A stretch of DNA of 9,767 bases from Peptococcaceae bacterium UBA5356 (GTDB lineage Bacteria > Bacillota > Peptococcia > DRI-13 > DTU073): positions 1 through 9,767 of the forward strand of contig DHPU01000043.1 in NCBI GenBank assembly GCA_002407935.1, written 5' to 3'. Position 1 is the first letter of the stretch; every line of letters starts with the position of its first letter. Of this stretch, positions 6,340-9,767 are shown one piece after another. The position numbers and the translations under genes were made by a program. The notes under the pieces were generated by a model. The model was not told where the DNA came from. It made no database searches and saw only the letters and a program-made list of their open reading frames with translations.

Positions 6340-7089
6340 ATGTATACCGGAAAAAGGACAGAGGGCTTTTCTTTAATAGAAATGTTGATTGCTACAGTAA
6401 TTCTGTGTACTATTATCCCCCTCACCAGTTATTTCGTTAATTCGATAAAGACTAATAACAAGACGGAAGTACAGCAGACGGCTAATCATTTAGTACAGAA
6501 GTATATGGAAACTTATAAAGCGAAGGATCTGGCTACTTTTACGGCGGAGGATTATAAAACGGTTGATCCCGAAACCGGGCTAAATGTCTATGTAAAGGTA
6601 GAGCTAGAGTCGGTTAAGGATCTGTCAGTCGGTGAGATAAGGATCGAGGATGTTTTAGGAGCTAATACTGAGATTAAGATGGGAAACAAATCGACCGATC
6701 CCCAATTTTCAGTTAATGATAATGAGATATTATCTTTACGAATTAAAAAGAACGGCTCAGTTGAAGAACTGCAATTGAAAAAAAAGAGTGGGGGAAGTTG
6801 GAAGTCAATTAATTTAGAAAATGTGACACCAGAATCTGCCGATAGAATAATTAAGTTAGAGCTTAAAAATGATCCCAAAATAACGATAAATGCCGAAAAT
6901 AAGTTGTCTCAATGGGTGATTTTTAATATAGAAAATGATAGCCCGAATTTTGTTTTAAACAGAGAGGGAAAGATAAGTAGTGTTAATAGTGTAGCAAGTT
7001 CTGAAAGGGGAGCTACGGTTACCGTTACGGTTAAGGACAAAAATGACAGTGAAGAGTTGGCAAAGGCGGCCCAAAACAGGAAATTTTAA
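6340..7089 (+). CDS. Minor prepilin-like protein (type III signal)
   Basis: A 249-residue prepilin. The leader MYTGKRTEG is followed by the peptidase site G/FSLIEML; Phe10 becomes residue 1 and Glu14 is the conserved Glu5, then a hydrophobic helix to about residue 31. The soluble part is Lys-, Glu- and Asn-rich, apparently mixed alpha/beta, with one cysteine (Cys23) inside the membrane helix. Length, position after pilO and the following PilX-like genes suggest a PilV/PilW/PulJ-type minor pilin that primes assembly or sits at the tip; which one cannot be told by eye. It should be processed by a prepilin peptidase encoded elsewhere. PilX-like gene 1 starts 21 bases downstream. Confidence 0.8.
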   Translation: MYTGKRTEGFSLIEMLIATVILCTIIPLTSYFVNSIKTNNKTEVQQTANHLVQKYMETYKAKDLATFTAEDYKTVDPETGLNVYVKVELESVKDLSVGEIRIEDVLGANTEIKMGNKSTDPQFSVNDNEILSLRIKKNGSVEELQLKKKSGGSWKSINLENVTPESADRIIKLELKNDPKITINAENKLSQWVIFNIENDSPNFVLNREGKISSVNSVASSERGATVTVTVKDKNDSEELAKAAQNRKF

Positions 7090-7110
7090 GCTAGAAGGGA
7101 GTGGGTTGCA

Positions 7111-8913
7111 ATGTGGGAAAAAGCACCAAAGCGGTTTACCGATAAGAAAGGTTCGGCCATGGTTTTGGTTGTAGTAACTATTGTGATTATTAGTACACTT
7201 GGGTTAGCGATTTTATCTTTAAGTGTTACTAATCTTAAAGTGAGTCTTGTTGATAAAAAAGCAACTCTATCCTTTTACATGGCTGAATCGGGCTTGGAAC
7301 AGGCATATGAGATTATTTTAAACGACGTTAAAACAGCAGTAATTAAAGCAAACAAAGTAGTAAATGATCGAATTAAGGATTTTATAGCTGCGGAAAGGGA
7401 TCTCATGTTGACGAATTCAAGTTATAAAAGTGCCTATATTATTGGTGAAGATCCTAACGGTCCAATTGATGTCGACAAATTAAAAGAGAAATTACAGACA
7501 CCAACTGATTCGGAGTATCAGACGTGGTTATTGCAATTTCAGAACAAGTATAAGGATGTTCTTATTGATAGTTTGGTGAGAGACTTGAATAACCCGGATA
7601 ATTATGAAGTCATAGATTCTAATGTAAGCACGGAAAAACCTTTTATTAAAGTGGAAAGTCCACCGAACCCGTTGTTTTCCGGAAATAACTGCACATTAAC
7701 CTTAAGTTCTCTATTTGACAAAGAAGAATATTTGCAAGGGAAAACAGTCTCTCAAAAGGTGGAGATGAAGTTTAATATCAAAGTACCTTCAGCACTTTCT
7801 AATACGATCAATGTTAGTACCGAGACGGAGACAATTGATGATAACCCCATTTTTAATTATGCTTTTATTACACCAGAATCAAATATGATTTTTGAAGGTA
7901 GCGATAATGGCATACACACAAATGTAAAAATAAAGGGTAATTGTTATGCTTATGGGGCGATGGGGTCTGCTACTAATCTTGATGGTTATGGTGGCTTTAC
8001 TGTACATAAACTGAATAATGACGTTTCTGTAACAGGTGATATTGCTGTATACAATGTTGTGCAGCATAAAGGAAAGTCGGGTGTTGAATCAAAAAATGCC
8101 AATTTAACTGTAACCGGAAACATTTATGCCCGGCATGTACTTATCAATAAAAATGCAGAAAATGATACTATTACCGTAAATGGAGATGTATATACGGCAG
8201 AAGATTTAATTATGTACGGAAATGATTCACATCTCACCATTAATGGAGATTGGTATGCGACCACGGCAGATAGGAAGACGGATACTTCTTTATCACCTAA
8301 TCATCCAAACTCCAACTTATTGGTTATTAATGGTGATAAGTATATTGAAAACGTATCGCTATCTATTAAAAATTTAACGGAAATGAGAAGGAAACAGTTT
8401 GCTAATCTAACTAATTATTTAGATTTATCCAAGTATGCAACGGAGATATTGGAAGAAAGTCCAGGTGAAATATTTTATATTAGCAGCACAAATAGCAATA
8501 AGCAAGTTTATCTTCTGGGTTCTAATACTACCCAAAAAGCTCCGACGAAAGATATCGGTTTAAATGTTTCAGGACCTACTAAAGGAATTATAATTACGAA
8601 AAAGGATGTACGTATATATGGAAAAATTGATTTTTCTGGTTTAATTATTAGTAGAACGGGCTGTATTCATTTTAATGATACTAACGTAAAAGAATTTAAA
8701 GCGGATCGAAGTTATTTACTAAAAAAAGCATATGAATTAAAGCAAGCAGGGAAAAATCCGTTTAAGTATACTCGCCCAACAGGGGATGATTTACCTTGGC
8801 CGGCTGAAAAACAGATTACGATTACTCGTGCTACTGATGTAGGGGTAGGGGATTCTGTTAGAGTAGATCCTTATAAGAATCTTATTTCGGTTAGTGATTG
8901 GCGGAAGTTATAA
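7111..8913 (+). CDS. PilX-like pilus protein with a beta-helix-type repeat domain (paralogue 1)
   Basis: 600 residues. After a basic N-terminus comes KGSAMVLVVV and a membrane helix (about residues 15-40), then SFYMAESGLEQA, the pattern of the PilX N-terminal family. The site resembles a prepilin cleavage site (Gly14/Ser15), but Glu5 is absent (Leu19 there), so processing as a normal pilin is uncertain. Residues about 45-226 are a mostly helical stem shared with the next gene. Residues about 270-420 hold six G(D/N)-turn repeats (KIKGNCYA, SVTGDIAV, TVTGNIYA, TVNGDVYT, TINGDWYA, VINGDKYI) spaced 21-33 residues apart, like a right-handed beta-helix. Further beta-rich rungs follow (KGIIITKKDVRIYGK, IDFSGLIIS). 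Likely a tip-located or secreted adhesin-like component; the function is inferred. The start is supported by AGGGAG at 7096-7101. Confidence 0.8.
   Translation: MWEKAPKRFTDKKGSAMVLVVVTIVIISTLGLAILSLSVTNLKVSLVDKKATLSFYMAESGLEQAYEIILNDVKTAVIKANKVVNDRIKDFIAAERDLMLTNSSYKSAYIIGEDPNGPIDVDKLKEKLQTPTDSEYQTWLLQFQNKYKDVLIDSLVRDLNNPDNYEVIDSNVSTEKPFIKVESPPNPLFSGNNCTLTLSSLFDKEEYLQGKTVSQKVEMKFNIKVPSALSNTINVSTETETIDDNPIFNYAFITPESNMIFEGSDNGIHTNVKIKGNCYAYGAMGSATNLDGYGGFTVHKLNNDVSVTGDIAVYNVVQHKGKSGVESKNANLTVTGNIYARHVLINKNAENDTITVNGDVYTAEDLIMYGNDSHLTINGDWYATTADRKTDTSLSPNHPNSNLLVINGDKYIENVSLSIKNLTEMRRKQFANLTNYLDLSKYATEILEESPGEIFYISSTNSNKQVYLLGSNTTQKAPTKDIGLNVSGPTKGIIITKKDVRIYGKIDFSGLIISRTGCIHFNDTNVKEFKADRSYLLKKAYELKQAGKNPFKYTRPTGDDLPWPAEKQITITRATDVGVGDSVRVDPYKNLISVSDWRKL
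7354..7399 (+). repeat. Direct repeat A, copy 1 (46 bp, identical to 9275-9320)
   Basis: A 46-base stretch within the stem of paralogue 1 is identical, base for base including third codon positions, to 9275-9320 in paralogue 2. The flanking bases differ. It encodes KVVNDRIKDFIAAER. Confidence 0.9.
7705..7763 (+). repeat. Direct repeat B, copy 1 (59 bp, identical to 9626-9684)
   Basis: A 59-base stretch near the end of the shared stem is identical to 9626-9684. It encodes SSLFDKEEYLQGKTVSQKV and lies just before the point where the two proteins diverge. Confidence 0.9.
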
Positions 8914-8955
8914 AAAGCGATAAAAAAATAGCTATCGGTATTAATACGGTAACTC

Positions 8956-8984
8956 CCAAAATTAAGCTACGATAACCATTTTGG
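8956..8984 (+). other. Hairpin in the gap between the PilX-like paralogues
   Basis: CCAAAAT (8956-8962) pairs perfectly with ATTTTGG (8978-8984) across a 15-base loop. No T tract follows, so it is not a classical terminator. The gap 8914-9028 also holds the palindrome GTATTAATAC (8938-8947) and the short complementary pieces CGATA (8918-8922), TATCG (8933-8937) and CGATA (8970-8974). Confidence 0.4.
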
Positions 8985-8992
8985 TGATGGCA

Positions 8993-8998
8993 TATAAT
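8993..8998 (+). promoter_or_regulatory. Possible -10 box for paralogue 2
   Basis: TATAAT lies 30 bases before ATG 9029, a sensible place for a short leader. No good -35 hexamer (TTGACA-like) is found 16-18 bases upstream and there is no TG extension, so the call is weak. In AT-rich DNA this hexamer also occurs by chance. Confidence 0.25.
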
Positions 8999-9013
8999 TA
9001 AAAAAATTATTTT

Positions 9014-9019
9014 AAGGAG
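9014..9019 (+). promoter_or_regulatory. Ribosome binding site of paralogue 2
   Basis: AAGGAG lies 9 bases before ATG 9029. The spacing matches the site of paralogue 1 and supports this start. Confidence 0.75.
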
Positions 9020-9028
9020 TGGATTGCT

Positions 9029-9767
9029 ATGCTAAAGAAGGAATGGTTAAGGTGGGTTGCAGATAGTAAGGGTTCAGCCATGGTTTTGGTTATAATAGCT
9101 ATTGTGATTCTTAGTACACTTGGATTAGCGGTTTTATCTTTAAGCGTTGCTAATCTTAAAGTGAGTCGTGTTGATGAAAAAGCGAATCTATCCTTTTATA
9201 TGGCTGAATCGGGCTTGGAACAGGCCCATGAAATTATTCTAAACGATGTTAGAACGGCTGTAATTGAAGCAAATAAAGTAGTAAATGATCGAATTAAGGA
9301 TTTTATAGCTGCGGAAAGGGCTCGTATGTTGACGGAATCAGGTTATAAGAGTGCCTATATTATTGGTAACGATCCTAACGGTTCAATCGATGTCGATAAA
9401 ATAAAAGCGAAATTAAAGACTCCGACCGATCCGGAATATCAGGCATGGCTTACAGATTATCAGAACAAGTATAAGGCTGTTCTAAGCGGTTGCCTAGTGG
9501 CAAATGTGAATAACGAGGATAATCATAAGGTTATTGATTCTAGTGTAAGTACGGGAAAACCTACAATTAAGGTAGAAAAACAAACTACCCCGCTGTTTAG
9601 TGGAAACAATTGTGAATTAACAGTGAGTTCTCTATTTGACAAAGAAGAATATTTGCAAGGGAAAACAGTCTCTCAAAAGGTGGAAGCGGATTTTAATATC
9701 AAGGTGCCTGATGAAATTCCCGACATTATTTATACTAACGATTCACCATGTCCACCAGTAGCTCCAC
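9029..9767 (+). CDS. PilX-like pilus protein, paralogue 2, cut off by the window end
   Basis: An open frame of 246 codons runs from ATG 9029 to the window edge with no stop, so the 3' end is missing. The N-terminus MLKKEWLRWVADSKGSAMV is followed by the same membrane helix and the SFYMAESGLEQA motif as paralogue 1. From Lys14 the protein aligns without gaps to residues 13-226 of paralogue 1, about 78% identical by hand count (47 differences in 214). After FNIKVP similarity stops: this copy continues DEIPDIIYTNDSPCPPVAP, Pro-rich with a cysteine, where copy 1 enters the region leading to its beta-helix. As in copy 1, Glu5 is missing after the presumed cleavage site. It is most likely a second stem carrying a different head domain; the head lies outside the window. 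Confidence 0.85.
   Translation, partial: MLKKEWLRWVADSKGSAMVLVIIAIVILSTLGLAVLSLSVANLKVSRVDEKANLSFYMAESGLEQAHEIILNDVRTAVIEANKVVNDRIKDFIAAERARMLTESGYKSAYIIGNDPNGSIDVDKIKAKLKTPTDPEYQAWLTDYQNKYKAVLSGCLVANVNNEDNHKVIDSSVSTGKPTIKVEKQTTPLFSGNNCELTVSSLFDKEEYLQGKTVSQKVEADFNIKVPDEIPDIIYTNDSPCPPVAP
9275..9320 (+). repeat. Direct repeat A, copy 2
   Basis: Identical over 46 bases to 7354-7399, in the same reading frame and the same place in the protein. Confidence 0.9.
9626..9684 (+). repeat. Direct repeat B, copy 2
   Basis: Identical over 59 bases to 7705-7763. The bases on either side differ, although the same stem continues for a few residues. Confidence 0.9.

Overview
The window is one strand of a type IV pilus (T4P) assembly operon from an AT-rich bacterium. 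All genes point right, with gaps of 0-120 bases, and nearly all are preceded by strong GGAGG-type ribosome binding sites. The strong Shine-Dalgarno sequences, codon use and gene order (pilB-pilC-pilA-pilM-pilN-pilO, then minor prepilins and PilX-like proteins) suggest a Bacillota (Clostridia or Negativicutes). That assignment is inference; there is no rRNA or other taxonomic marker here.

Layout: (1) 3-1790, extension ATPase PilB, cut off at its 5' end. Its frame runs through an 18-base tandem repeat to the window edge, so the protein carries a charged hexapeptide-repeat tail in front of its MshEN domain. (2) 1802-3007, platform protein PilC. (3) 3008-3095, a leader holding an orphan, near-perfect Shine-Dalgarno with no start codon behind it. 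(4) 3096-3530, major prepilin. (5) 3523-3620, consecutive hairpins ending in a T tract. (6) 3649-4602 PilM, 4619-5167 PilN and 5164-6318 PilO, the inner-membrane alignment complex; PilO has an unassigned C-terminal extension of about 170 residues. (7) 6340-7089, a minor prepilin. (8) 7111-8913 and 9029-9767 (cut off by the window end), tandem paralogous PilX-like proteins sharing a stem of about 214 residues and then diverging. The complete copy ends in a beta-helix-like repeat domain.

How they work together: PilB drives PilC to extract mature prepilins from the membrane, PilM/N/O couple motor and filament, and the minor prepilin and PilX-like proteins probably prime or cap the fibre. No pilT (retraction), pilD (prepilin peptidase), pilP or pilQ (secretin) lies in this window.

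The most interesting points are the two PilX-like proteins (same stem, different heads, with patches of perfect DNA identity suggesting recombination), the repeat tail on PilB, and the orphan Shine-Dalgarno and hairpins bracketing pilA, which may set a separate stability for the pilin mRNA. No CRISPR, tRNA, rRNA or transposon is visible.
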